From Branchiostoma floridae (lineage: Eukaryota > Chordata > Leptocardii > Amphioxiformes > Branchiostomatidae), in assembly GCF_000003815.2 (NCBI RefSeq), contig NC_049992.1:3333703-3397702 (forward strand): a DNA stretch of 64,000 bases. The letters are read 5' to 3'. The notes under the pieces were generated by a model. The model searched no databases and was not told the DNA's origin. It worked only from the letters and a program-made list of their open reading frames with translations. Made by a program: the position numbers and the translations under genes. Position 1 is the first letter of the stretch. Each line of letters starts with the position of its first letter. Positions 11,601-24,276 of this stretch are shown one piece after another.

Positions 11601-14349
11601 GATGAACTCCTTTCTCTGTAGTGCAATTTTTTCAAATAACTGCCTGACAGCCTGAGCTCGTTTTGCCTCTATCTCTTTGACACATGGGTCGTCCTCATCA
11701 TGTACGTAAGGATCCAGCTGCTGGTCAATGGTTTCCATCTCCAGCTTGATCTGGTCCCGCATCTCCTTCAGCTGTTTTTTGTGATTTTCTGTGTTAGCTT
11801 GGCTCATATTACAATGGACGTCTAAGATACATTTGAGTAATAACATTTCTACTTCTTTGACAGCTATAGCTATATTACTATTGACTATCTTATCATTAGA
11901 CCTGGCTATTGCTGCATTGTAGAGTGCTGCTGCTTTGACAAAGTCTCCCCCGTCTCCTGTCTGCTGACCTCGCTGACTGTAGACCTCCCCCAACTTGCAC
12001 AGGGGTTTCACCTCTCTCTGGTACTGCTGGGCTGTGGGGTCTGGGTTTTAAATTTGAGCATTTTATTTTGTTGTTGCAATCTATGGAAATTGTAATGCGA
12101 ACTATATAATATGCGCACTATATAAATATCGTTGGACATTATTGCAAGGATAAAAAGGACGAAGGTCAAAGGCAAGAGAAGGCATGGCTCGGGACCGTTA
12201 GACATATGGCGAGTCACTGGCTTATAGCCACTAGGGCATAAATACACACGAAATGCAAAGGAAACACACACTGTACTTTACAACTGGGACCATGTCGAAG
12301 GCTGTTTGTTACTTTTTGTCAATGTTTCACCGCGAACTTAAAACCACCACGAACAGTCCTTTTTCCCGCTACCGCAAAATTAAATCACCGCGAACTTAAA
12401 TGCATTTACAGTATCATGTTTGCACAAAGTTTCACGCTTTACATTATCTAAACTCGAGTTGTCTCATACCTGTTTCATGCACCACCTTGAGTGCAGCTGC
12501 AAAGTGCTTCTCTGCTGAGTCCAGGTCTGCCCTGGCAAAGGATGATTCGCCTTCCTTAATGTGGTCTTTGTACTGTCTTCAATTGAAATGAAAGGAAAGA
12601 TTGACGTTATCAACTTATTACCTAAACTATTTCGTGGTGAAAGGTCGTGATGCATATAAAACAAATCATCTAGTACATGTATCTAATTGCCAAACAACGG
12701 TTGACTTTCTGAGGTCGCGGGTCCAGAGCTACTCCCACCCAGGACGCAAACTGATAACATATGATCCAACTTGGAAACGCACAAGAGGCCGCCCTAGAGT
12801 GAGATGGGAAGAACAGACCTGCAACAAAAACACACTTCAAGGACTGAGGGTTTCAAGATTCAACTTACACCCTAATGCAGAACAAAGTAGCGAGAAATGT
12901 CTGTATACGCTGCACAGTAACAATATTGCTTGTTTTTATAGCCATATAAAAGATGGCAACTGAAACAACTGATTAGCCTTCAGAAATCCCAGCCACTACT
13001 ATAACACAACCACCGCCACACCGACCCAACCTCTGCTTGGACAACAAAAGTCAGTAAGGTTTTCCCCCACCTTGGTATATCTGGATGGAGATTATGGTCT
13101 TGGGAGATTTCAGCTTTAGTGATGTTCCGACACTGCTGTCTCTGATGTGATCTGTTTTTTGTCGGTCTTGATTTATTCCGCAATGATTGCTGCAGGATTA
13201 AAGTGCTTTGCGTCAACGTCTTGACTAGGTTTCCTTTTACCACACCATATACTCAGACTGCTAGTCGCAATCTTCACTGTCTAAGCTGAGAATATAGACC
13301 AAAAAGCATTTGACACATCTTTTAACAAGTCTGCCACAAGCTACGACGAGACAACGAGGCAATCAATTATTTTTTTGCGAGTGATTTACATTTAACAGCT
13401 TTATTTTCATAGCTGGATTGACGGACTATTTGCATTCATAAACAATGCCTCACATCTTTTGGATACTTTTTCGCATTTTCTTAACCAACTTTATGGGACC
13501 TTCTTAGATCTGAAAGAGATATCTAGGTAAGCAACTGCGTCAGTCGTGTTTTGAATTTCAACCAACCTAATATCCAGCCACCTGAGCTACGGGACGAGCG
13601 AGCGAGCGAATATCCAGCTGTTGCTACAAATCCTGTAAACATGTAATGCTGATATTGAAACATCTTACCCTATTCACCGCTTCGCTGACCTTCTCTGTGT
13701 ACCTTATCCGATGGGACAGAGTCTGTGTTGTTCCCGGCTCCTCGCATATTGTCAGGGCTTTCTTGTACATGGCAGCTGCCTTGAAGAACTGAGATACCTC
13801 TTTCATTTTCTTTCCACTCTCAAAAAACAAGTCTCCGAGGGATTTAAGAACCTCAAGTTCCAGTAGCACGTCACCGGCTGCAATGGCGGTCACGAGTATT
13901 TCTGTGTACCTAGTCTCAACAGAGCGCCAAGAGTTTTTGACACTTCTGTCCAATTGGTGACACGTTTTTACCACTCTTAGGACATTGTTGTCAAAAGTAC
14001 CCCCGTAGTCTGGCGGTAACCACCGGGAGTGTGGAGTGTACTGCAGTTGACTGGAGAGTTTCTCCATGTAGCCGATGCGATGTTCCAGTGTTTGTCCCAT
14101 GTCTGGATCTGTACAGCGCAGTAGGGCAGCAGCATACAGGGCAGCAGCCTTGTCAAAATCTGCTAAATCTTGGCTGAGCATGCCTTTCTGAAGATGCAGG
14201 TCTCCAATACATTTTAGGACTTCTACCTCTATAAAGAGATCATTGTCAACGATGGCCTCTATCAGTGCCCGCCCATAGCCGACGTCTTTGTCATATTGAC
14301 TATCAAGAAACAACTCCAAGTTCTGTAGCTTCTTTGCTAGGCTGATCAT
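8670..14349 (-). CDS. NTase-TPR repeat protein, copy 2
   Basis: Four coding exons: 14349-13669, 13189-13071, 12576-12470 and 12040-8670, giving 1,425 aa; an in-frame upstream ATG at 14385 would add 12 residues. Exon 1 has the two N-terminal TPR-like units. The last exon has the NTase signature GLGSQATG...SDLEF (about G473/S474, D485/E487), the GFAF(D) segment, the helical linker, then about 13 TPRs. Exons 1 and 2 resemble copy 1, while the last exon and 3' flank resemble copy 4, so the gene appears chimeric. No counterpart of the 51-nt cassette exon of copy 1 was found; its intron holds a LINE-like fragment instead. The C-terminus ends at ...HPLIE because of a small insertion, so it lacks the last 10-15 residues seen in copies 3 and 4. 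Loss of function is not implied. The NTase activity is inferred from the motif, not known. Confidence 0.82.
12290..12415 (-). repeat. dispersed repeat
   Basis: The segment with repeated CACCGCGAACTTAAA and the end AATGCATTTACAGTA reads, on the minus strand, like 43335-43510 in the CDC42 gene (TACTGTAAATGCATTAAG... then TTTAATTTTGCGG). This marks two copies of one interspersed family. It lies in the last intron of copy 2. Confidence 0.5.
12700..12860 (+). mobile_element. non-LTR retrotransposon fragment
   Basis: The plus-strand frame encodes ...[20 protein letters not shown], ending in the R-GRPR-RW signature typical of the C-terminal part of many LINE polyproteins. The surrounding frame is short and lacks reverse-transcriptase core motifs, so this is a dead fragment. 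It sits, antisense, in the copy 2 intron between exon 2 and the YKDHI exon. Confidence 0.5.
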
Positions 14350-14639
14350 GTTTATGTCAGAAGTTTTCCTCCCTTCATCCGACATTGACCCTTTTAACAC
14401 AAAGAGAGAAACATTTGATGTTCTAAGACTTCACAAATCATATGTAATCTTTTAATATTAGTGATACTACGGTAGCTTCAGATCTGTGTTACAGTTGACC
14501 CAACCTATTGTCATAGGCAATGACAATCACATGTTTGCGTTACACTATAAGTGCTCAACTCAAAGTGTTGAATTTTGCGGATGCCACAGAGCACGTCCCG
14601 ACGAATAGTGTAATCTGATATGTTGAACAACCTTATTAA

Positions 14640-14905
14640 AATCTCACCTGGATGTTCGATACTCCACAGAAGTTACATGTCTGGGAAAAGAATATATTTT
14701 TCTGGTCCTGACGAGAGCTCCCAGTCGAAAGTCCTATGTTTCCACGTCTAATAGCGAGAGGTTTGGTTTTCCCCTCTGATCCAGGCGGGACTTCCCGAAC
14801 ACCGACTGTCGGGACTTTCCGTGACGTCACCGCCGGGACTTCCCATGACGTCAGCGGCCTGTTGTTGACTGAGCCTCAGGTGAGGGGTGAAAGGTCACCA
14901 CTTGC
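14640..14905 (-). promoter_or_regulatory. kappaB/CRE promoter block of copy 2
   Basis: It contains three kappaB-type sites, GGGACTTCCC (14787-14796), GGGACTTTCC (14811-14820) and GGGACTTCCC (14835-14844). These alternate with two perfect CREs, TGACGTCA (14822-14829 and 14846-14853). A donor CCAG/GTGAGA (exon end 14648) defines a likely non-coding first exon. This is the densest regulatory cluster in the array. Confidence 0.65.
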
Positions 14906-15297
14906 CTGCCTGTATTTACACCTGCTCGATTTCGTGCGGAACTTGCGAATGGAGAAGGGTTGACTATACTTATTTCATATCATCATTTCCTCTGGCTAGC
15001 AATATCAAGGATTGCATACACTTACCTCGTGTGACCATTACCTCTAGCTAACAACTAATAATTCTTGGAACTGATGCCATATATTCGTTGGTTGTTTCCC
15101 TGGCACATGTGCTAGAAACAATCCAGATCTGCCCGAATGTCAATACGCCTCTTTGTATAGTTCCTGTTGGTCCGGTTTACAGTCATATATCTATAGCATT
15201 TCTAATGTCAATATGTTATAGCAACACAATAATAAAAATATCAATCAGCGCAAAGTGGATTTCTAGAAACCTGGATTTCAAGTTTGGGCAAGGACGT

Positions 15298-15298
<1 letters not shown>

Positions 15299-15330
<32 letters not shown>
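15299..15330. repeat. (AT)n microsatellite
   Basis: About 15 uninterrupted AT units in the copy 2 upstream flank. Confidence 0.9.
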
Positions 15331-15332
<2 letters not shown>

Positions 15333-16389
15333 CACCCTTGGTTTGGGTCACAGGTCAGGAATGGATCGAGGAACTAATGTTATGATATAATGCCATGGTG
15401 CATGTAGCTCATCGTACTTTTTTCGACCTTTATTCAACCATAAAAATAAATCTCTTCGGCCTTGGCCGGTTTCCATGAGTTCAAGACAGGGGGAGGTCAG
15501 TAGTCTTTTGACTTAAGATAGGATATAACACACTAGTTGTTTACAATGAAAATTCAATATTTTATAATCATATTTGGTAATATTCGGTAAATGAATCGTC
15601 AATATCTTATCAGTCCTTATTCCATGATCATAGTCCATAGTCACTCGTGTCAACATGTTTCTGAATGTTGCAACTGAAAGCGCCGTTCTCGAGTTTGGTG
15701 CTTGTGTTATCAAGAGCCTTCTACAAAGTTTGTTTCAAATCTGACAAAGGTGACAAATGGATACTCCAATGTACCGGAAATCAAGAAAAAACTGTTTTGA
15801 TCACTGAATCAGCATCGCTGACACTTTAATAAAGAGCATTTGACATTCTTAGTGTACATATATGAATGAAAAAATGTTGTCGACAAATGAGCAACAACAA
15901 CGAATAAAGATTAATGCATCTTCTATCTTGCTATGTAGAATTACAATTGTATATAGAAATGTAACTGCTAACACCTAATATAGTAGATAAAATGTAACAA
16001 GTCTATTTTTACACTAGTTTATATGTAAGAGATCAAAATATCTTTCGTACTGAACAGATGATTACGCAGGGCCTAATGTATGCCGCATATAGTTTCGTTG
16101 TACAAAAGTGCTTTATATATAGTGAATGTGTGAGTGTGTGTTTGTGTCAGAGTTAGACATTTGCCTTCAATGTGACTTTTGCAGTGCATGAAAGCATTCA
16201 CATGCAGTGGATATTTCATGTAATGTCTAATGAAAAAGTGACGACAGGCGCTTGGTTGTCAAACAACAGACACCTATGTACTCTCCAAGCAGACGTTGGC
16301 TGACACTATTGGAACCACAACTTCATGTGTGTGTCCTTTTGAGTTGTCGGTATGAACATGTAGACTGTTATTGATAGGAGACAAACTGT

Positions 16390-16477
16390 TAGCCTGGAGC
16401 CCAGCCATGTCAGTTGCAGTTGCTACTCTGCGACCGTTCGGAGTGGACCAAAGCTTACACGGCTGGAATCCAGGCCA
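16390..16477. mobile_element. foldback MITE, TAGCCTGG family
   Basis: 88-bp element with ends TAGCCTGGAGCCCAGCC and GGCTGGAATCCAGGCCA. Flanking 9-mers ACAAACTGT and ACAAAGTAT match at 7 of 9 bases, fitting an aged 9-bp target duplication. Confidence 0.55.
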
Positions 16478-16612
16478 ACAAAGTATTACACTTTCATATA
16501 TTCAGTGTCTGACAAAGAAGAATTTTTCATGATGGGCTGAGATGAACGTTTTCTGTAGAAATTGTTTTATTTCATACAAACGCATCGTCCCCTTCGAAGC
16601 GGTCAAATATAA

Positions 16613-19600
16613 TTAGCTGTTGATATCGCGTAGGAGAATTTCTATCTGTCTTATAAACGGGTGATTTTGAGGGTAAACTTGCCTTGCCATAGACAATGCT
16701 TCTAGGTAGGCGTTAGTACCTGTCGTGTGATCACCAAGGCTGAAACAGTATAGCCCCAAGGTGAAGAGTGCCCGGGCAATTTCAGGATGGGGTGCATTCT
16801 GCTCATGGATACGCCTTAACATTTGCAGTGCCCGTTTACCATAGCTTATAGCTTTTCTGTAATCGCCAAGGATGAACCATGCTCCCCCTAGGTTGCCGAG
16901 TAAGCTGGCAACGTCAGTATGTGGAGTGCTGTGACCATAAATGTTCCTGAACATCTGCAGTGCCTGTTCATAGTAGGTGATAGCTTTCCCTTCCTTTCCC
17001 TTCAGATTGATCCAGGCGTTTCCCAATCTGCTGAGTGTCTCGGCAATGTCAGGATGTTCAGTATTGTGCCCGTATACATTTCTGTACATCTGCAGTGCCT
17101 GTTCATGACAGGCAAGTGCTTTTTTGAGATTCCCACGTTTTTCCCAGGCTGTCCCAAGGTCGCTGATGGAGCTAGCGATGTCAGGATGTGCTGAAGTCTG
17201 ACCATGGATACTCCTGCGCATCTCCAATGCCTGTTTAAAAAAGCTGATTGCTTTACTGTAGTCACCAAGGTGTGTCCAGATTGCTCCCATCCTTTTGAGT
17301 GACGTGGCAATGTCAAGATGTGGTTTGGTCTGACCATAGATAATCCTTTGCATTTTCAGTGCCTGCTCATAGTAATCGAGTGCTTTCCTGTGATCACTCA
17401 GACCGCTCCAGGCGGTCCCAAGATTGCTGAGTGCACTAGCAATATCGGGGTGTGCTGTACTATCGCCATAAATTCTCCTGTCCATTTGTAGTGCCTGATC
17501 AAGATAGCTGATAGCTTGTTTGTGATCACATAGAGCGAGGCAGGCATACCCCATGTTGTGAAGTGAAGTAGCAATTTGAGGATATGCTTTAGTTTGATCA
17601 TGACCATAGACACTTTCATACATCTGTAGTGTCTGCTCACTGTAGCTTATTGCTTTTCTGTAATCCCCTAGGCAATACCAGGTCTGCCCTAGGTTAGAGA
17701 ATGACAGGGCAATGTCAGGATGTGCTGAACTCTGATCATGGATCGCCCTGCGCATGTGAAGTGCCTGCTCATGGTAGCTGAGAGCTTTTCTGTAATCACC
17801 TTTATCTTTCCAGACAGACCCAAGTTGGTCCAATGCATTAGCAGTCTGGGGATGTGCTGCAGTTTGCCCATAGTTACTCCTGTTGATTTGTAGCGCCTGT
17901 TCAAGACAGCTGATTGCTTTCTCATAATCACCCAGATTTCCCCAGGCATTTCCCAGGTTGAGGAACGAAGTGGCGTCTTCAGATTTTCCTATTCTGATGC
18001 CATAAATGTCGAAGATTCGTCTGTCCATCTTCTGTGTCTGTACAAAGTAATCAATGGCTGTTTCGTAACGACCACTATCACAATATGCTAACCCCAAGTT
18101 GTTGAGTGTGTTGGCAATCTGTAGAAGCGCTGCATTCTGACCAAAGGTGCTTCTCATAACCTTGAGTGCTTGTTCAAGGTAGCTGATAGCTTTTTTATAC
18201 TCACCAGCTTGTGAATATGTTGTCCCCAAGTTGTTGAGAACGCAGGCAACGTCATGAGAATCAGTAGTTCGACCATGGATACTATTACACATCTGCAGTG
18301 ACTCTTCGTAGAAGCCGATGGCTTTCTGACAGTCACCTACTTTGTGGTAAGCATCTCCAAGATCTCGGAGCAGGTGTATTCTTTCAGGGTCATTACCTTT
18401 AACATTCCTTAAAGCCTCATCATAGCAGTTGATAGCCTGCCTATATTTGCATAGCTCAAAGTACATCTTCCCTTGTACTGTGGGAGAGTTATCATATAGG
18501 TTGGACAAAGAAGGTACAGGTTGCTTCTTGTCCGACAATTTTGACAAAGCCCTTTTAAGAGGGATTGCTGTATAATAGTATCTGAAAAGCTGCTCTAGGC
18601 TTTGTATGTGGAAAACTGGGATCAGTGCACTTGCATTATCTTCATCATTGGTCTGTAGGGATAGTTCCTGTCCACGTACAGATGACGATGTTTCCATTGA
18701 GGCCAAAGCTGACATGTTTTCCTTCTGTCCACCATTTGCAATGTAGGTTCTGAGCCTGAGTTCTGCTGAGATGCTGGTGGTCACTGTCAGGTGGTGTGCA
18801 TTGTCGGGACTGATCACTTGTTGGTTTTCCATTTCTTCTATTGTCTTCCAAACTGTGGTAGGTATAATACACGACGACAACGCCAGACAGTCCACTGCTA
18901 CAGCTGGGAAGCGATAGAGGTCTTTCTTTACATCAATCATGCTTGCTGTAATTGATTGTTTACCTCGATGTCTGTAGATTTCCATATGTTCCTTATCAAG
19001 TATCTTCTGTACCAGTTCTTGAGCCATTGTACCGCCAGCTTTCAGTATTTGTTTTGTGATGACATGTTTGTAGATTTCACAATTTTCCTTAAGCATCTCA
19101 TGTGCCAGTTCTTGCGCCATTTTACCCCCATTAGCTTTCAGTATTTGTTCTGTGATGGCCATGTATATGTCCATCAAACCCTGGTCCCCTGCTACCAGGC
19201 ATGGGTTTCTCAATATTGTGGCAAGGTGATATCCTTCCTTCAGGTGTAATTTGGCATCATCTTGTAGTTTTGAGACCATGTTCCCTGGGGTGCAGATGAG
19301 TTCATTGCGTGGTTTGCTCATACTTCCCTCTCTGCCCAGTGGTGTCTTGCTTGCCTTTGGCATGGAACCATCAAATGCAAACCCACGTGGTGTAACGGAG
19401 TCATAGTACCAGTTGTCAAATGGATTCTTTGAGTAGAAGTCATTGAGAGATTTAATTCCAAGTGCAGGGAGAATGGTTTCTCCCAGGTTGACCACCTTGA
19501 GATGTAGATAGTGAGTGAGATTTCGGAAATATACAAGACATAATTCCCTTTCTTCTTCTACCAAGATGGCAAACTCCAGGTCTGAGTATGGAGTTACCAG

Positions 19601-22123
19601 TCCTGTGGCCTGTGAACCCAAACCTATCAGGGCATACTTACAGGGAGGGGGACCCATTAACCCAATACACTCTTCTACAAGCTGACTGATGAACCCCTTT
19701 CTCTCTTGTGAAATTCTCTCAAATAAGTGCCTGACAACCTGAGCTCGTTTTGCCTCTATCTCTTTGACACGTGAGTCATTCTCATCATGTACATAGGGAT
19801 TCAGTCGCTGGTCAATGGTTTCCATCTCCAGCTTGATCTGGTCCCGCATCTCCTTCAGCTGTTTCTTGTGTTTTTCAGTGTTGTCTTGTTCAACATTATA
19901 GTGAATGCCTAAGATACAATTGAGAAATGAACTCTGTACATGTTTACAGTCTACTACTATGTTACCATTCAGAACGTCATCCTTTGACCTTGCTTTTGCT
20001 GCATTGTAGAGTGCTGCTGCTTTGACAAAGTCTCCCCCGCCTCCTGTCTGCTGACCTCGCTTACTGTAGACATCCCCCAACTTGCACAGGGGCTCCACCT
20101 CTCTTTGGCACTCCTGGGCTGTGGGGTCTGGTGAGAAAGAACTTGATGTTGGGCATGCTTGTATCATATTACTGTTACACATCGGATTGTACGTATCTGT
20201 ACTTAAACCGGTAATCATGAGCTGGAATCAACTGTTTCATCATACTAACACAAATTATAATCGTCTCATATATATAGAAAAAGTGTTATGGCAATGGTTT
20301 TCACCTTTATTGTTCGTGCATGAAGTTATCTAATTATTACCCACTATTCCTTACCTCTCACATGTACCATTTTGAGTGCGGCTGCAAAGTGCTGCTCTGC
20401 TGAGTCCAGGTCTGTCTTGGCAATGGAAGATTCACCTCCCTTGAGGTGGTACTTGTACTGACTAAATCAAAACAAAGGCTCTGATTATGGCGGAGATATC
20501 CATGAGAAAGGATACGTATTTTGAATCTAATGCTTCAATAATAAGGCCAATGAGACAAAGCATTGTGCAAATTCTACATTACTCCGAAAACAAATCTACA
20601 TAATATTCAGAATGCATATCACCTGTTTGATATTCAACAGTCTTAACTTTCGACTTCAATGATGTCAAGGTTGAGAGAGTTTTGCACTATTTCAGCGGTC
20701 AACACACCTTGAAAAATCTGGATGGAGATCTTTCATAGCTCTTATGATCTTCTTCCCCAACTGTCGACCCACGCATGGCTTTCTTACTGACAGTCTTGAT
20801 TTCTTTGGCGATGGCTGCTGTATGATTCAAACAAACTTTTTCAACATGTCTATGCTGTTCATAGCAGTACACGTTCTGCCACGCTCTGTCCATTTAGTTT
20901 ATTACCTCCATGAAATGTCATGGAGGTTATATTTTCAGTAGCAATTGTGTGTCTGTGTGTCTGTCACCAAGATATCTCAGGGTGGATTAGTTTCATACTT
21001 GGTGTGTTGGAAGGGTGTGACGAAAGCTGGAAATGATTAGATTTTGGACCCCTAGCTGCTTCTCTTGGTACTGCAGTGCAACTTCTGGTTTTGCTATCTC
21101 ATGTCCTGAACAAGCTATGGTCCCGATTTTGGGGTGTTAGATAGCTCTTGTGCTCAGGAAGAAGTGACATAAGTTTGGGCCCCCTAGCGTCAGGTTTGTG
21201 ATAGCAGACAAAAACTTGTCCTTGGGGCTTTAGTTAGTTAGTTAAGAATGAATTGATATCTAAACATTTGATTCTCTCCCCGCACTAGGTATGCTGAATA
21301 GATTTGGATTCCATTGCTTAGAAGTAGCCTCTTTTTACTTAGACAGGACACTTTTGATAGCAAACGATATAGTCTTCCAGCGCACAAAAGAACCTTAACA
21401 AAACTAGCATTACTTGATACTGTTGTTGAAAGTACTTACCTTTCTCATTGTTTTCCTTAACTTCTCTGCGTACATGACACGATGGTACAGAGTCTGTTTC
21501 ATTCCAGGCTCCTCATATCTTCTCAGAGCCTTGTTGTACATGGAAACTGCCTTGGAGAATTGGGTTACATCAAAGGTCTTCTTGCCTTTCTCCAAGTACA
21601 AGTCCCCTAACGATTTTAAAGTCTCGAGTTCCAAGAGTACGTCATCGGTTGCGACTGCGGTTACTAATGTTTCTGTGTACGCGTCCACAACAGAGTGCCA
21701 GGGCTTTATACAGAATCTTCTGTCCAACTCGTCACAAATTTTCGCTACTCTTAAGACATTGCCCTCAGCAGTACCCCAGTGGGCTGGTGATTGCTTCTGT
21801 GGAGTGTACCCCTGCAGTAGTTGTCTGGAAAGTTTCTCCATGTAGCCGATGCGATGTTCCAGTGTTTGTCCCATGTCTGAATCTATACAGCGAAGTAGGG
21901 CAGCAGAATAAAGGGCAGCAGCTTTGTCAAACTCTCCTGGATCTTTGCTGAGCTTACCTTTCTGAAGATGCAGGTCTCCAATAAGTTTAAGGACCTCTAC
22001 CTCCACAAAGCTATCCTTATCCACAATGGCCTCTCTCAAAGCCCGCCCATAGCCACCTTCTCTGCTGTGTTGACTCTTGAGACATAGGTCTAAGTTCTGT
22101 AGCTTGTTTACGAGGCTAGTCAT
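16613..22123 (-). CDS. NTase-TPR repeat protein, copy 3
   Basis: Four coding exons with consistent phases: 22123-21440, 20817-20708, 20461-20355 and 20127-16613, giving 1,471 aa. The ATG at 22123 (context AAG ATG) aligns with the internal start chosen for copies 1 and 2. Exon 1 has two TPR-like units. Exon 2 ([10 protein letters not shown]...) matches copy 4 rather than copies 1 and 2. The large exon has the NTase signature GLGSQATG...SDLEF (about G471/S472, D483/E485), [10 protein letters not shown], a linker containing a 32-residue in-frame duplication, then about 13 TPRs. The C-terminus ...[14 protein letters not shown] is intact. One TPR carries an extra lysine-rich insertion ([12 protein letters not shown]). 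There is no signal peptide or membrane segment, so a cytosolic protein is likely. Biochemical role unknown; the NTase call is from motif layout. Confidence 0.83.
18967..19160 (-). repeat. 96-bp internal duplication in copy 3
   Basis: Two adjacent 32-aa units, [17 protein letters not shown]... and [16 protein letters not shown]..., precede GKQSITAS. Copies 1, 2 and 5 have one unit; copy 4 has the same duplication. Confidence 0.7.
20903..21225. repeat. interspersed repeat in copy 3 intron 1
   Basis: It begins with the short palindrome TACCTCCATGAAATG/TCATGGAGGT and continues as non-coding DNA absent from the matching intron of copy 4, so it appears inserted. Family unknown. Confidence 0.4.
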
Positions 22124-22469
22124 CTTGATGTCAGGTCTTCGTTATCCGAGACCTGGGGACATGCAGAAGAACGTGTGTTGTTTGGGATATTTCTTAACGC
22201 CAGCAGATTTTACCTCTACATGTCTATGTTATTGTTTTGGTTGGGATATTTTAAGAGATAAGCTTCGGGTAAAGTGAAACCAGTTATCCACTTATTCCTG
22301 CCCCTAACTATATTTTTGCTTGGGCGTCTAATCTATGCTCTTCTTTAACTTGTATGAATATTTGTTCCCAAATCCTTAACAATATCGCTGACATATTTTC
22401 CTTAGTATGTAGGCTTACTCGCACCTAGTCTGTACTGGTATCACCGACCCCCCCTCCCCTCGCAACCTT

Positions 22470-22690
22470 AGTCTCACCTGTAATTTGGGACTGCTGTGAA
22501 CCTGCCTGGCGAGAGGATTACTGTACTCAGGAGAGCTCTTGGTTCCCTTAACTGTCTTGATTCCTCTCTTGGTCGTCTGGGCCTTAATTTGCGTGTCTGG
22601 TCTGCGACTTCCCTGTGCCAACTACAGGGGCTTTCCGCTGCGTCATTCCCATGTCACCAGGATTTGTTGACGGAACACCTTTTACCTGAC
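22470..22690 (-). promoter_or_regulatory. diverged promoter block of copy 3
   Basis: A donor TACAG/GTGAGAC (exon end 22478) marks a probable non-coding first exon. The kappaB-type site GGGGCTTTCC (22627-22636) fits the consensus GGGRNWYYCC. GCGACTTCCC (22604-22613) is a one-base decay of the upstream site in copies 1, 2 and 4. A half-CRE-like TGCGTCATT follows. It is more diverged than the other blocks. Confidence 0.45.
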
Positions 22691-23270
22691 AGGTGTTTAC
22701 ATCACGGTTCACTGGGTTTGGTACTGAACATATATGCAGCACGCACGCAGCGGAAACCTTGAGTATCTATATCGCATACCTCTGTATGGTGGTTATTACT
22801 TCAACTAAGACCACGTTTTCATGTCAATGGCATGAACAATTACCAAATACCTCCATGAAATATTTAGAGCATTTTCTACCCTATGCAACTTCTGTATTTG
22901 CATCATCATATGCATGACGATGTTCACCTTAATCCTAAACTTTCCAAATGTGAAATTCTCCGTCATTTACAAGTAAGCTATATAGCTATTATCATGGCTT
23001 TTTCGTATCAATCGCGCAGATTAAACCCTTATCATTCCCATATTTGGCATCCGTGATTTTTTTCCATAATAGATAAATAGATTAATAAATAAATTGCATA
23101 AGACGTTTAGTTGTTATTATTTGTTTGCTTATTTAGTTGCTAAATGCTTAACTTTCTGTGATCAGTGAGATATTTGTTATTTTTCTACTGAGATGTTTTC
23201 TTTGTATAATCATTTGAGATATTTATATTTCAGCCATACATAGTATGGTGAAATATATTGTATTCGTAAT
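22691..23270. other. intergenic, no gene seen
   Basis: AT-rich sequence upstream of copy 3. Short frames here lack codon-like structure or recognisable motifs. Confidence 0.5.
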
Positions 23271-23271
23271 G

Positions 23272-23300
23272 TTTCTTTCTTTCTTTCTTTCTTTCTTTCT
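23272..23300. repeat. (TTTC)n microsatellite
   Basis: About seven TTTC units. Confidence 0.9.
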
Positions 23301-23329
23301 CCTGTCAAATCTTCAAAGTGATTCATCTC

Positions 23330-24075
23330 CGCCGTTCCTGGACCGAATGACCTGAAATTTGGCACAGGGGTAGAATGGGCCAATACCTTGATGCTTTTTT
23401 CTCAGTTTTTTCATATCTGCCTTTAAAATGATTTTATTGAGATTTTTTGGTCAATTTTAGACCAAAACTGTATATTTTGGCCCCTGTACCCTGGTATTAC
23501 AACCAAATGAGCTGAAATTTGACAGAGATGTGCCTTAATAATGCTCCCATATAAATTCGATTACACTTTTGGTGTACAGTACAACAAAATGCTTATTTTT
23601 GCGATTTTTTGACCAATTTTCTACCAAAAAAGGACACTTTTGGTCCCTGTACCCTGGTATTACAACCAAATGAGCTGAAATTTGACAGAGATGTGCCTTG
23701 ATAATTCCTCCATATAAATTCAATAACACTTTTGGTGTACAGTACAACAAAATGCTTATTTTTGCGATTTTTTTTACCAATTTTTGACCAAAAAAGGACA
23801 CTTTTGGCTCCTGTACCTTGGTATTGCAACCGAATGAGCTGAAATTTGACACAGATGTGCCTTGATAATCCCTTCATATAAATTCAATAACACTTTTGGT
23901 GTACAGTGCAACAAAATGCTTATTTTTGCGATTTTTGGCCAATTTTTGACCAAAAAAGGACACTTTTGGCTCCTGTACCCTGGTATTACAATTAAATGAC
24001 CTGAAATTTGGTATAGATAGGCATTAGCTACTTGGTAACAAGATTCAAGTAAAATGTTTGACATAAACAACTTTA
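23330..24075. repeat. 163-bp tandem repeat, about 4.5 units
   Basis: The motif CTGGTATTACAACCAAATGA recurs, with small changes, at 23491, 23654, 23817 and 23980, an exact 163-bp period. Antisense frames through it repeat a 54-55 residue sequence, an effect of the repeat rather than evidence for a gene. Confidence 0.85.
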
Positions 24076-24276
24076 AAATGATTAATTTTGGCACTTTTCT
24101 GAGGGGAAATTTGTTTTCTTTGGGCCTCCTGACGCGACCTTCCGTGACCCCGCACAGAGCCACACCTGTGCGCGTCAGCCGGAGAGTTAATTGAATCAAA
24201 GACCTAGCCAATCAGCGAAGAGGAGGCCAAAGGCTAATTAATATTCATAAGCGGGGCCTCATGATCCTGTATATAG

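Larger units (their letters stand above)
14906..16612. other. intergenic region between copies 2 and 3
   Basis: AT-rich upstream flank of copy 2 and 3' flank of copy 3. A minus-strand AATAAA (plus TTTATT, 16566-16571) lies 42 nt past the copy 3 stop. The corresponding sequence in copy 2 is about 560 nt past the stop, so roughly 0.5 kb of 3' flank is missing here. No gene seen. Confidence 0.45.

Noticed and set aside
23535-24211. Overlapping minus-strand frames of about 95-145 aa
   Set aside because: They are translations of the 163-bp tandem repeat in two frames. No initiation context or domain.
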